Shown here: positions 8,004-15,703 of the stretch, piece after piece
Layout of the letters: each line of letters begins with the position of its first letter
Position numbering within the stretch: the first letter of the stretch is position 1
NCBI RefSeq assembly: GCF_918697925.1
Contig: NZ_CAKKMF010000061.1
Span: 1 to 32,404 of the forward strand
Origin: Arthrobacter sp. Bi26
GTDB lineage: Bacteria > Actinomycetota > Actinomycetes > Actinomycetales > Micrococcaceae
DNA: 32,404 bases
Direction: 5' to 3'
Translations under genes and position numbers: made by a program
Notes under the pieces: model-generated
Told to the model about the DNA's origin: nothing
Seen by the model: the letters and a program-made list of their open reading frames with translations, nothing else
Database searches by the model: none

Positions 8004-8600
8004 CTAGAAGAGGTGGGGAATGGAGGTGTTGAGTGCAAGGACGAAGATTCCGTAGAACGCCGCCACGACGATCGCGCTTACCAGCAGGGTGGAGCGCCAC
8101 GTTTCGCCGCCGAGGAAGCGCATCCAGATGACACACAGGACGAGAGCGGGCAGTTCAAAGCCGATGGCCGGCATCAGCGCGACCATGGCGGCGAGGGTGA
8201 CGAGCCCCGTGAGGGGTGCGGCGGACATGCGGGTGAACTTCTCCGCGTCCCGGTTGTGCCGCCCGAGGATCAACTGGAAGAGTCCCAGGACCACCATGAC
8301 GCAGCTGATCATGAACGGCCACAGCCCGGGTTCCGGCGCCGCCGGAGTGCCCAGGCCCATCGCAACGGACAGGACCATGGCTCCGGCGCCGACGCCGAGG
8401 ACCACCAGGGAGGACGCCGCATTCGCCAGCGCTCCGGCGGCGGGCGGCTTCTCGTCCTCCCACTGCGCAGCGAGCTGCTCCGGCGTCAGGTCCTCCAGCA
8501 GGTCGTCGGCAGGAGTCTCGGCGGCGTCCACGCCGGAAAGGGCGGCCGGGCGGCTTCCCCCTCCGGCGGGCACTGCAGGTGATGACGACACTGGGATCAC
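8004..8600 (-). CDS. tctB: TctB family small permease with a long N-terminal extension
   Basis: 198-aa small membrane subunit of the same transporter, with four helices over about residues 65-195 ('LVVLGVGAGAMVLSVAMGLG', 'WPFMISCVMVVLGLFQLILG', 'LVTLAAMVALMPAIGFELPA', 'TLLVSAIVVAAFYGIFVLAL'). The family core is usually about 150 aa. This protein adds roughly 60 acidic, Pro/Ala-rich residues ('DDLLEDLTPEQLAAQWEDEK') ahead of helix 1. The ATG at 8600 overlaps the tctC stop by 4 nt, which supports the long form. The tctC-tctB-tctA order is standard. Confidence 0.88.
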   Translation of the reverse strand: MIPVSSSPAVPAGGGSRPAALSGVDAAETPADDLLEDLTPEQLAAQWEDEKPPAAGALANAASSLVVLGVGAGAMVLSVAMGLGTPAAPEPGLWPFMISCVMVVLGLFQLILGRHNRDAEKFTRMSAAPLTGLVTLAAMVALMPAIGFELPALVLCVIWMRFLGGETWRSTLLVSAIVVAAFYGIFVLALNTSIPHLF

Positions 8601-9598
8601 TTCGTCCCGCTGAGGCTGATGTCGTACTTCTCCACCAGCGACTTGTACTTAGCCGCGTAGTCCTTCCACTGGGTGACGACTTCCTCGCCGGAGATTTCCT
8701 TCGGGGTCAGCATGTTCTTCTTGTTGAATTCCTTGTACGAATCTGACTTGAAGGTCTCCTGGATGGCAGCGAGCAGCTTGTCCTTCACGTCCTTGGGGGT
8801 TCCCTTGGGAGCGGCGACGGCGCGGTACTGCGCCACGGGAACGTCGTAACCGGATTCCTTGGCCGTGGGCACGTCCGGGAGGAAGGAGTTCCGCTCCTCC
8901 GAGAACACGAGCAGCGGTGCGACCTTCCCGGCCTTGATCTGCGGCATGGCTTCGCCGAGCTGGATGGTGGAGACTTCGACCTGGTTGCCGAGGACCGCGG
9001 TGAGGGCCGGCTTGCCGCTGTCGAACGGAACATCGGTGCCCTTGACGCCGGCCTGCTTGAAGAGGACGGTCTGTGCCAACTGGCTGCCGGTACCCACGCC
9101 GGTGGTGCCGAAGGTGATATTGCGTCCGGCTCCGGTCAGGTCCTTGATGCTGTTGAAGCCGGAGGCCTTGCTGGCCACCAGCACGTAGTCGTCCTGGGAC
9201 AGGCCCGCGATGATGTCCAGGTCGTCAATGTTGACGGCCTCATCCGCGGTGACCGCCAACGGGGTGATCGTGACCAGGGACGCCGTGACCAGCAGGAGGT
9301 TCTGGCCGTCGGCAGGCTTGCCGGCCACTTCCTTCGTGGCCAGGGCGCCGTTGGCGCCCGGCTTGTTCACCACGGGCATCGGGGCGCCGAGGGTTTTGGA
9401 CGCGCCCTCGGAGATGGCGCGGGCAATCAGGTCGGTGCTGCCGCCGGCGGCCTGGCCCACGGTGAGGCTTACGGGCCCGTTCGGATATTTTGAAGAATCG
9501 GTACTGCCGCCGGCAACATTGCCGCAGGCCGTCAGCGCCAAGAGCGTGACGGCCGATGCCGCTCCAAGTACGGTGCGGCGCGAAGGGAAGTGCATCAT
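8597..9598 (-). CDS. tctC: TctC/Bug family substrate-binding lipoprotein
   Basis: 333-aa extracytoplasmic solute receptor for the TctAB permease. The N-terminus has a twin-arginine-like 'SRRTVLGA' and a lipobox Leu-Thr-Ala-Cys (Cys25), so it is likely exported folded and lipid-anchored. Bug-family blocks are visible: 'VTLTVGQAAGGSTDLIARAI'-like text near 44-64, 'VNKPGANGALATKEVAG' near 77-93, and 'FGTTGVGTGSQLAQ' near 156-169. The start is ATG 9598 (or the adjacent ATG 9595) behind GAGGAG. It is the first gene of the minus-strand operon and has a promoter of the shared 56-bp type. A carboxylate or sugar-acid ligand is expected from the family; an aldarate is inferred from context. Confidence 0.92.
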   Translation of the reverse strand: MMHFPSRRTVLGAASAVTLLALTACGNVAGGSTDSSKYPNGPVSLTVGQAAGGSTDLIARAISEGASKTLGAPMPVVNKPGANGALATKEVAGKPADGQNLLLVTASLVTITPLAVTADEAVNIDDLDIIAGLSQDDYVLVASKASGFNSIKDLTGAGRNITFGTTGVGTGSQLAQTVLFKQAGVKGTDVPFDSGKPALTAVLGNQVEVSTIQLGEAMPQIKAGKVAPLLVFSEERNSFLPDVPTAKESGYDVPVAQYRAVAAPKGTPKDVKDKLLAAIQETFKSDSYKEFNKKNMLTPKEISGEEVVTQWKDYAAKYKSLVEKYDISLSGTK

Positions 9599-9673
9599 TG
9601 AAACTCCTCATTGATGGTCAGGGCCAGCGCCCCGGAAGCATGTGAACCGCGTCACTGCCGGTTCGCTGTGTCG

Positions 9674-9729
9674 AGTGTAGGGAGCGGCTATGATGCATGT
9701 CTAAGCCCAAATATGCATCGAGTGATACC
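9674..9729 (-). promoter_or_regulatory. tctC promoter, member of the shared 56-bp promoter family
   Basis: Read on the minus strand: GGTATC at 9729-9724, 19 bp, TTAGAC at 9704-9699, 19 bp, TACACT at 9679-9674, then about 75 nt to the tctC start. The first spacer has AT-N-CA at its positions 6-10, and the bases after TTAGAC read ATGCAT. The kdgD and MFS promoters have the same elements at identical spacing. The -35/-10 labels are inference; the matching bases are seen directly. Confidence 0.7.
9692..9719. promoter_or_regulatory. ATGCAT inverted repeat in the tctC-lysR divergent region
   Basis: GATGCAT at 9692-9698 and its exact complement ATGCATC at 9713-9719, 14 bp between the arms, form a symmetric site. 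It covers the predicted tctC -35 and sits 21 bp before the lysR start codon. Such placement is typical for a LysR-type autoregulatory operator. Binding is inferred. Confidence 0.55.
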
Positions 9730-9740
9730 GGGAAGGCATC

Positions 9741-10625
9741 ATGTTTACCTTTGACCAGCTGGCAGGATTCATCGCGGTGGCAGAAGAGCTTCACTTCGGC
9801 CGCGCGGCGGAACGGCTGAACATGACCCAGCCCCCACTGAGCCGGCAGATCCAAAAACTGGAAAAGGCCGTCGGCGCCGAACTGCTGGAACGGGACAACC
9901 GGAAGGTCCAACTGACCCCGGCCGGAACCGCCTTTCTGGAGGAAGCCAGGCGGTTGCTGGCCCTCGCGGAACGGGCCCCTGTCACCGCCCGCCGCATCGC
10001 GTCGGGCCGCTCCGGCCTCCTGCGCATCGGCTTCACGGCCGCCAGCGGGTTCAGTATCCTGGGGCCGCTGCTGGAGGAGATTTCGGCGATCCTCCCCGAC
10101 GTCGACGTCGACCTGCAGGAGATGGTGACGGGCGAACAGATCCAGGCCCTCGAAACGGGAGAACTGGACCTGGGGCTGGCACGCCCACCCTTCGACAAGG
10201 AGGTTTTCGACTCGCGGCTTCTCTACCGCGAATCCATGATGGTGGCCGTTCCGGCCGGCCACCCCCTGGCCCGCCGCGGCGGCATTGTCAGGAACGAGGA
10301 CCTCAAGGACGAGGCCCTGATCATGCATTCGCCGCTGCAGGCCCGGTACTTCTACGACCTCGTGGTCCGCATGGTGCCGGTGCAGCACGGCAACGTGGTC
10401 CACACCGTAAGCCAGATCCTGACGATGGTCTCACTGGTGGCGGCCAAACGTGGCGTCGCCTTTGTGCCCCGGTCCGCCACGGTGCTGGGCATCCAGGGGG
10501 TCGAATTCCTCCCGCTGGCCAGCAGCCATGGCGAACCCGTGGAGCTCCATGCCATCTGGAGCCGGAAGGTGAGCAATCCCGCCCTGTCACGGCTTCTCGG
10601 CCGCCTGGACTTCCAACTGGACTAG
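9741..10625 (+). CDS. LysR family transcriptional regulator
   Basis: 294-aa DNA-binding regulator of standard LysR length. The winged helix-turn-helix is at about 1-60 ('FDQLAGFIAVAEELHFGRAA', 'LNMTQPPLSRQIQKLEKAVG', 'ELLERDNRKVQLTPAG'), followed by the two-lobed effector domain starting near residue 92 ('LRIGFTAASGFSILGPLL'). The ATG at 9741 follows GGGAAGG. It is divergent from tctC and lies 130 bp before kdgD on the same strand, so it sits between the two units it most likely controls. Its effector is probably an aldarate or pathway intermediate, by analogy with other sugar-acid loci. Confidence 0.92.
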   Translation: MFTFDQLAGFIAVAEELHFGRAAERLNMTQPPLSRQIQKLEKAVGAELLERDNRKVQLTPAGTAFLEEARRLLALAERAPVTARRIASGRSGLLRIGFTAASGFSILGPLLEEISAILPDVDVDLQEMVTGEQIQALETGELDLGLARPPFDKEVFDSRLLYRESMMVAVPAGHPLARRGGIVRNEDLKDEALIMHSPLQARYFYDLVVRMVPVQHGNVVHTVSQILTMVSLVAAKRGVAFVPRSATVLGIQGVEFLPLASSHGEPVELHAIWSRKVSNPALSRLLGRLDFQLD

Positions 10626-10646
10626 GAGCCGCTGCAATGCACTCAA

Positions 10647-10702
10647 GGTATCAATGCATTCAATAATGCACTTGGACAGGCATGAGGCACCAAACCTAGT
10701 CT
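10647..10702 (+). promoter_or_regulatory. kdgD promoter, member of the shared 56-bp promoter family
   Basis: GGTATC 10647-10652 (inside CTCAAGGTATC 10642-10652), 19 bp, TTGGAC 10672-10677, 19 bp, TAGTCT 10697-10702. AATGCA occurs three times around it, at 10636, 10653 and 10665. The GTG start of kdgD is 54 nt downstream with GGAGG at 10743. The 11-mer CTCAAGGTATC recurs exactly in the MFS promoter. Confidence 0.7.
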
Positions 10703-10755
10703 GAAGGGGAACCGCACTTCCCCGCCGACTCGGCGCTCACCCGGAGGACCACACC

Positions 10756-11670
10756 GTGGCAAAGTACACACCCCAGGAACTGGCGAACGTCCTCAAGGAC
10801 GGCCTGCTCTCCTTCCCCGTCACCTCGTTCGATGCACAGCTGCAGTTCGACGAGGAGAACTACCGCAAGCACCTCGCCTGGCAGGCCAGCTTCCCGGTGG
10901 CCGGCCTCTTCGCGGCCGGCGGAACCGGTGAGGGCTTCTCGCTGACCCCGTCCGAGTCCGAGCGCGTTGTCCGTGCCGCCGTCGAGGAAGTCGGCGGCAC
11001 CGTCCCGGTCCTCGCCTCCGCCGGCGGATCGACCGCCCAGGCCATCGAGAACGCCCGCGCCGCGGAAGCGGCCGGCGCCGAGGGCATTCTGCTGCTCCCG
11101 CCTTACCTCACCGAGGCGGACCAGGGCGGCCTGATCGAACACGTCAGCGCCATCTGCCGGTCCACGTCCCTCGGCGTCATCATCTATAACCGTGCGAACG
11201 CGATCTACAAGGACACCACGGTCGCCACCCTGGCGGACCGCCACGAGAACCTCATCGGCTTCAAGGACGGCGTGGGCGACCTCGAGCACGACGCCCGCGT
11301 GTATGCCAAGCTCGGCGACCGCCTGTTCTACCTCGGCGGCCTCCCGACGGCGGAGACGTTCGCCCTCCCGCTGCTGCAGCTGGGCATGAGCACCTATTCC
11401 AGCGCCATGTACAACTTCGTGCCCCAGTTTGCCCTGGACTTCTACCAGGACGTCCGGAACCAGGACCGGGTGGCCGTGAACCGGAAGCTGAACGAGTTCG
11501 TGATCCCCTACCTGGATATCCGCGACCGGGTGAAGGGCTACTCCGTCTCGATCGTCAAGGGCGGCCTCGACGCGATTGGCCGCTCCGCCGGCGGGGTCCG
11601 TCCGCCGCTGCAGAACCTGGCACCCCAGGACCTCGCAGACCTCAAGTCCCTCATCGCCACCGTTTCCTAG
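10756..11670 (+). CDS. kdgD: 5-dehydro-4-deoxyglucarate dehydratase (decarboxylating)
   Basis: 304-aa cytoplasmic enzyme of the DHDPS/NAL aldolase family (EC 4.2.1.41). It converts 5-dehydro-4-deoxyglucarate to 2-oxoglutarate semialdehyde, water and CO2. Visible features are the substrate-carboxylate loop 'AAGGTGEG' (53-60), Tyr144 in 'IIYNRAN', and the Schiff-base Lys170 in 'IGFKDGVGD'. 'LFAAGGTGEGFSLT' and 'DGVGDLEHDARVYAKLGDR' are characteristic of the KdgD branch rather than DapA. The start is GTG 10756 behind GGAGG. It opens a compact operon with the semialdehyde dehydrogenase (12 nt gap) and gudD, which supports the assignment strongly. Confidence 0.93.
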   Translation: MAKYTPQELANVLKDGLLSFPVTSFDAQLQFDEENYRKHLAWQASFPVAGLFAAGGTGEGFSLTPSESERVVRAAVEEVGGTVPVLASAGGSTAQAIENARAAEAAGAEGILLLPPYLTEADQGGLIEHVSAICRSTSLGVIIYNRANAIYKDTTVATLADRHENLIGFKDGVGDLEHDARVYAKLGDRLFYLGGLPTAETFALPLLQLGMSTYSSAMYNFVPQFALDFYQDVRNQDRVAVNRKLNEFVIPYLDIRDRVKGYSVSIVKGGLDAIGRSAGGVRPPLQNLAPQDLADLKSLIATVS

Positions 11671-11682
11671 GAGGACGCACCC

Positions 11683-13302
11683 GTGACACTCACCGGACGC
11701 TCGATCATTGCCGGCCAGGCCGTCGCCGGGGACGGCAAGACGGCGTACGCCTTCAATCCCGCCACCAACCTCCAGCTCGAGCCCGGCTACACGCTGCTCA
11801 CCGAAGTACAGCTGAAGGACGCCACCGCAGCCGCCGCCGCAGCTTACCCCTCCTTCAGCACCCTCGACCCGGAAACGCACGCACGGTTCCTCGAGGCCAT
11901 TGCCGAGAACATCGAGGCGATCGGTGAGGAGCTCGTCACCCGCGCGGGCCTCGAGACCGGGCTGCCGGCCGCGAGGCTCCAGGGCGAACGGGCGCGCACC
12001 ACCGGCCAGCTCCGGCTCTTCGCCGGCGTCGTCCGCCAGGGCGACTTCCGCGGCGTCCGGATCGACCCGGCGTTGCCGGACCGCGCTCCCCTGCCGCGCG
12101 CCGACATCCGCCAGCGGCAGATCCCGCTGGGGCCCGTCGCCGTTTTTGGTGCGAGCAACTTCCCGCTGGCCTTCTCGACGGCGGGCGGCGACACCGCCTC
12201 CGCCCTCGCCGCCGGCTGCCCCGTGGTCTTCAAGGCCCACAATGCGCACCCCGGCACCGGCGAACTCGTCGGCCAGGCCATCGCCAAGGCCGTCCGCGAC
12301 ACCGGGCTGCACCCCGGCGTGTTCTCGCTGATCTACGGTCCGGGCAGCAGCATCGGCCAGGCCCTCGTCGCCGATCCGGCCATCAAGGCCGTCGGCTTCA
12401 CCGGCTCGCAGTCCGCCGGCATCGCCCTGATGCGCACCGCTGCCGCCCGGCCGGAACCCATTCCGGTCTATGCGGAAATGTCCTCGCTCAACCCGGTGTT
12501 CGTCTTCCCCGGCGCCATCGTCGGCAACGCCGAAGAAATTGACGCGCTCGCCCGGCAGTACGTCGCGGCCGTCACCGGCAGCTCCGGGCAGCTGTGCACC
12601 TCCCCCGGCCTCCTGTTCGCCCCTGCCGGTGCGGCCGGCGACGCTTTTGCCGCCGCCGTCGGCCGGGCCGTGTCCTCCTGCGCCGGGCAGACCATGCTGA
12701 CCGCAGGCATCGCCGGGTCCTGGAACGCCGGCGCCGAAGCCCTGGGCTCCGCCGGGAACGTCGGCGTCGTCGGGGAGGGCACCGAAGGGGCAACGCAGAA
12801 CGCCCCCGCTCCCGCCATCTTCGGCACCAGCGTTGCCGAGTTCGTGTCCAACCCCGTGCTGCACCAGGAAATCTTCGGCGCCGCCAGCCTGGTGATCCGC
12901 TATTCAAGCACCGAGGAACTCATTGGCGCCGCCAACCGGCTCGAAGGCCAGCTCACGGCCTCCCTGCAGCTGACCGAGGCGGACTACCGCGCGGCGGCAC
13001 CGCTCATTCCGGTACTGGAGCAGAAGGTCGGCCGGATTATTGTCAACGGCTGGCCCACCGGCGTCGAAGTAGGCCACGCCATGGTGCACGGCGGACCCTT
13101 CCCCGCCACTTCGGACACCCGGACCACTTCCGTGGGTACCCTGGCGATCAACCGGTTCCTGCGGCCCGTCGCCTACCAGAACCTGCCGCAGGAACTGCTT
13201 CCGGTGCCGTTGCAGGATCCCAACCCCTGGCGGCTGAACCGCCGGATCGACGGCGTCGTCGAAGATGCCGCAGCAACACAGAAAGCAGAGGTCAACGCGT
13301 GA
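11683..13302 (+). CDS. 2-oxoglutarate semialdehyde dehydrogenase (NAD(P)+)
   Basis: 539-aa aldehyde dehydrogenase that should oxidise the KdgD product to 2-oxoglutarate (EC 1.2.1.26), feeding the TCA cycle. It has the ALDH landmarks: 'FGASNFPLAFS' (155-165), 'VVFKAHNAHPGTGEL' (181-195), 'GFTGSQSAG' (238-246), general base Glu265 in 'YAEMSSLNPVF', and nucleophile Cys305 in 'GQLCTSPGLL'. 'KAHNAHPGT' and 'EMSSLNPVF' mark the long KGSADH subgroup of aldarate and pentose pathways. The start is GTG 11683 behind a strong AGGAGG. Its stop overlaps the gudD start as GTGA. Cofactor preference cannot be read reliably. Confidence 0.92.
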   Translation: MTLTGRSIIAGQAVAGDGKTAYAFNPATNLQLEPGYTLLTEVQLKDATAAAAAAYPSFSTLDPETHARFLEAIAENIEAIGEELVTRAGLETGLPAARLQGERARTTGQLRLFAGVVRQGDFRGVRIDPALPDRAPLPRADIRQRQIPLGPVAVFGASNFPLAFSTAGGDTASALAAGCPVVFKAHNAHPGTGELVGQAIAKAVRDTGLHPGVFSLIYGPGSSIGQALVADPAIKAVGFTGSQSAGIALMRTAAARPEPIPVYAEMSSLNPVFVFPGAIVGNAEEIDALARQYVAAVTGSSGQLCTSPGLLFAPAGAAGDAFAAAVGRAVSSCAGQTMLTAGIAGSWNAGAEALGSAGNVGVVGEGTEGATQNAPAPAIFGTSVAEFVSNPVLHQEIFGAASLVIRYSSTEELIGAANRLEGQLTASLQLTEADYRAAAPLIPVLEQKVGRIIVNGWPTGVEVGHAMVHGGPFPATSDTRTTSVGTLAINRFLRPVAYQNLPQELLPVPLQDPNPWRLNRRIDGVVEDAAATQKAEVNA

Positions 13303-14627
13303 GCACTCAGCCCAGCATTGCCCACGTTGAAGTGGTTCCGGTCGCCGGGCACGACAGCATGCTGATGAACCTCAGCGGCGCGCACGGCCCGTTCTTCACC
13401 CGCAACATCGTGATCATCACCGATTCGGACGGCCGCACCGGTCTCGGCGAAGTGCCGGGCGGGGAGAAGATCCGGACCACCATCGAGGAGGCCGGCGCGT
13501 TCCTGGCCGGCCGGCCGGTGGCCCGCTACCGATCCCTGCTGCGGGACGTCGCGGCGGAGTTCGCCGACCGCGACGCCGGCGGCCGCGGACTGCAGACCTT
13601 CGACCTGCGCACCACCGTCCATGCCGTCACCGCGGTCGAATCCGCCCTCCTTGACCTGCACGGGCAGTTCCTCGGAATTCCGGTCGCGGAATTGCTCGGC
13701 GACGGCCAGCAGCGCAGCTCCGTGCCCATGCTCGGCTATCTGTTCTTCATCGGTGACCCCGGCCGGACGGATTTGCCGTACCTGGTGGAGGATGCGCCGG
13801 CGGACCGGTGGGAAAAGCTCCGCCGGCAGGAAGCCATGACGCCCGAAGCTGTGGTGGCCCTGGCCGAGGCAGCCCAGGAACGGTACGGCTTCAGCGACTT
13901 CAAGCTCAAGGGCGGGGTCCTCTCCGGTGACGCCGAGGTGGATGTGGTGACCGCCCTGGCCAGGCGCTTCCCGGAGGCGCGGATCACCCTCGATCCCAAC
14001 GGCGCCTGGCTCCTGGATGAGGCCATCCGCCTGGGCAAACGCATGCAGGGCGTTGTGGCCTACGCCGAAGATCCCTGCGGCGCGGAAGGCCGCTTCTCCG
14101 GACGCGAGGTCATGGCCGAATTCCGCCGTGCCACCGGGCTGAAGACCGCCACGAACATGATCGCCACGGACTGGCGCGAGATGTCCCACGCCATCCGCAG
14201 CAACGCCGTCGATATTCCTTTGGCGGACCCGCATTTCTGGACCATGCACGGCTCCGTCCGGGTGGCGCAGATGTGCGCCGAATTCGGCCTGACCTGGGGA
14301 TCGCACTCGAACAACCACTTCGACATCTCGCTCGCCATGTTCACCCACACCGGGGCAGCCGCCCCAGGCGAGATCACGGCGCTGGACACGCACTGGATCT
14401 GGCAGGACGGCCAGGGGCTCACCAAGGACCCGCTGCAGATCAAGGACGGTGCGATCCAGGTTCCGGACGCTCCCGGCCTCGGCATCGAGCTGGACCGCGA
14501 CGCCCTGGACAAGGCACACCAGCTGTACCTGGAACACGGCCTCGACGCCCGCGACGACAGCATCGGCATGCAGTACTACCTTGACGGCTGGTCCTTTGAC
14601 CCCAAGCGGCCCTGCCTCGTTCGCTGA
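13299..14627 (+). CDS. gudD: Glucarate dehydratase
   Basis: 442-aa enolase-superfamily enzyme (EC 4.2.1.40) dehydrating D-glucarate (and L-idarate) to 5-dehydro-4-deoxyglucarate. All residues known from E. coli GudD are present three positions earlier: Lys202 and Lys204 in 'FKLKGG', Asp232 in 'LDPNGAW', Glu263, Asn286 in 'ATNMIATDW', Asp310 and His336 in 'WGSHSNNHFD'. The start is the GTG at 13299, overlapping the upstream TGA by 4 nt; the frame stays open much further upstream, but only as a shadow of the dehydrogenase gene. It ends 'FDPKRPCLVR', as is usual for the family. Confidence 0.96.
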   Translation: MSTQPSIAHVEVVPVAGHDSMLMNLSGAHGPFFTRNIVIITDSDGRTGLGEVPGGEKIRTTIEEAGAFLAGRPVARYRSLLRDVAAEFADRDAGGRGLQTFDLRTTVHAVTAVESALLDLHGQFLGIPVAELLGDGQQRSSVPMLGYLFFIGDPGRTDLPYLVEDAPADRWEKLRRQEAMTPEAVVALAEAAQERYGFSDFKLKGGVLSGDAEVDVVTALARRFPEARITLDPNGAWLLDEAIRLGKRMQGVVAYAEDPCGAEGRFSGREVMAEFRRATGLKTATNMIATDWREMSHAIRSNAVDIPLADPHFWTMHGSVRVAQMCAEFGLTWGSHSNNHFDISLAMFTHTGAAAPGEITALDTHWIWQDGQGLTKDPLQIKDGAIQVPDAPGLGIELDRDALDKAHQLYLEHGLDARDDSIGMQYYLDGWSFDPKRPCLVR

Positions 14628-14684
14628 AGCAATTCCGGGCCGGGACAGGCACGTCAATGTGAAGAGCTAGGGTAAGGGCGAATT

Positions 14685-15605
14685 TTGGTCGGCGTGGTCT
14701 CCGGGATCCTGATAGTGTCCGCCGTGATCGCCGTCGGATATCTCACGGCCCGGCTCCGGATCCTCGGACCGGAAGTCCAGGGCGCCCTGACCCGTACCGC
14801 CTATTACGTCACCAACCCGGCGCTGCTGTTCACGGTGGTGGCCGGCAGCGACATCCGGGCCGCGCTCGGAACGGATGCCCCGCTGGCGCTGCTCTCCGCG
14901 GCGGCAGTGGGGCTGCTCTATTCCCTGCTGAGTTTCCTGTTCTTCCGCCGGCCGGTGGCGGAGACAGCCGTCGGGGCGATGGCCAGCAGCTACGCGAACG
15001 CCAACAACATCGGGATCCCCGTCTCCCTCTACGCCGTGGGAACGGCCCAGCACGTGGCTCCCGTGCTGTTGGTGCAGATCCTCGTCCTGGCACCGGTCTA
15101 TTTGACCGTGCTGGGCCTCGCCTCGGGGTCCAGGATCTCCTGGCAGAAACTGCTGCTCCAGCCGTTCGCCAACCCCATGATCATCGCCTCCGGCCTCGGC
15201 GCGGCCGTCGCACTGACTGGCTGGACAGTTCCGGAACTGCTGCGGAAACCGATCGACATGCTCGCCGGCGGCGCCGTCCCCATGGTCCTGCTGGCTTTTG
15301 GACTGTCCCTGGCCGGCAAAGCCCCGCTTCAAAAGGGCGACGGGCGCACGGAATCGCTCGTCGCCACCTTCCTGAAGATCGCCGGCATGCCCGTGATCGT
15401 CTGGGCCCTGGGCCGCTTCGCTTTCGGCCTCGAGGGGCAGCATCTGCTGGCCCTCGTGATCATGGGGGCGCTGCCCACAGCCCAGAATGTCTTTCTCTTC
15501 GCGTCCCCGTACCACCGCGGCGTGATCGTGGCCCGGGACGTCATCCTGTGCACCACCCTGCTCTGCTCCGGTTCCCTGCTGGTCATCGCCTGGCTGCTGG
15601 GCTGA
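14685..15605 (+). CDS. AEC (auxin efflux carrier) family permease
   Basis: 306-aa membrane protein with about ten helices arranged as two halves. Typical stretches are 'AYYVTNPALLFTVVA' in the first half, 'ASSYANANNIGIPVSLYAVG' in the middle and 'GALPTAQNVFLFASPY' near 264-279. AEC members move malate, malonate and other organic acids. The start is TTG 14685 with AAGGG seven bases before; the in-frame GTG at 14694 is the alternative. It lies 57 nt after gudD with no terminator visible, so it is probably the last gene of the kdgD unit. Transport of an aldarate or 2-oxoglutarate is a guess. Confidence 0.85.
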   Translation: MVGVVSGILIVSAVIAVGYLTARLRILGPEVQGALTRTAYYVTNPALLFTVVAGSDIRAALGTDAPLALLSAAAVGLLYSLLSFLFFRRPVAETAVGAMASSYANANNIGIPVSLYAVGTAQHVAPVLLVQILVLAPVYLTVLGLASGSRISWQKLLLQPFANPMIIASGLGAAVALTGWTVPELLRKPIDMLAGGAVPMVLLAFGLSLAGKAPLQKGDGRTESLVATFLKIAGMPVIVWALGRFAFGLEGQHLLALVIMGALPTAQNVFLFASPYHRGVIVARDVILCTTLLCSGSLLVIAWLLG

Positions 15606-15626
15606 CTGTGGCGAACCATGAACCAC

Positions 15627-15661
15627 ACTTGTTATACAAGTAGATAACTTGTAACCTAAGT
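15627..15661. promoter_or_regulatory. Two FadR-type operators and promoter of the talarate dehydratase unit
   Basis: A perfect palindrome ACTTGT-TAT-ACAAGT (15627-15641) contains TTGTTATACAA, matching the FadR-subfamily consensus TNGTNNNACNA. A second, imperfect copy ACTTGT-AAC-CTAAGT (15647-15661) lies exactly 20 bp downstream. A plausible promoter, TTGTTA (15629-15634), 17 bp, TAACCT (15652-15657), is covered by both. Repression by the GntR protein encoded two genes on is the simplest reading. Confidence 0.7.
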
Positions 15662-15703
15662 TGAGCGGGGCGGAGTTGCCTCGCCGGAACTTCAGGGAGA
15701 ACC

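Noticed and set aside
10696..12864. Minus-strand open frame of 722 codons opposite kdgD and the aldehyde dehydrogenase
   Set aside because: Antisense shadow in GC-rich DNA: composition is dominated by Gly, Val, Glu and Ala with no domain, and both plus-strand genes have full catalytic motifs and ribosome sites.
12594..13298. Long 5' extension of the gudD frame
   Set aside because: Arg/Pro-rich translation inside the dehydrogenase gene; the GTG at 13299 with a 4-nt overlap gives the normal GudD length.
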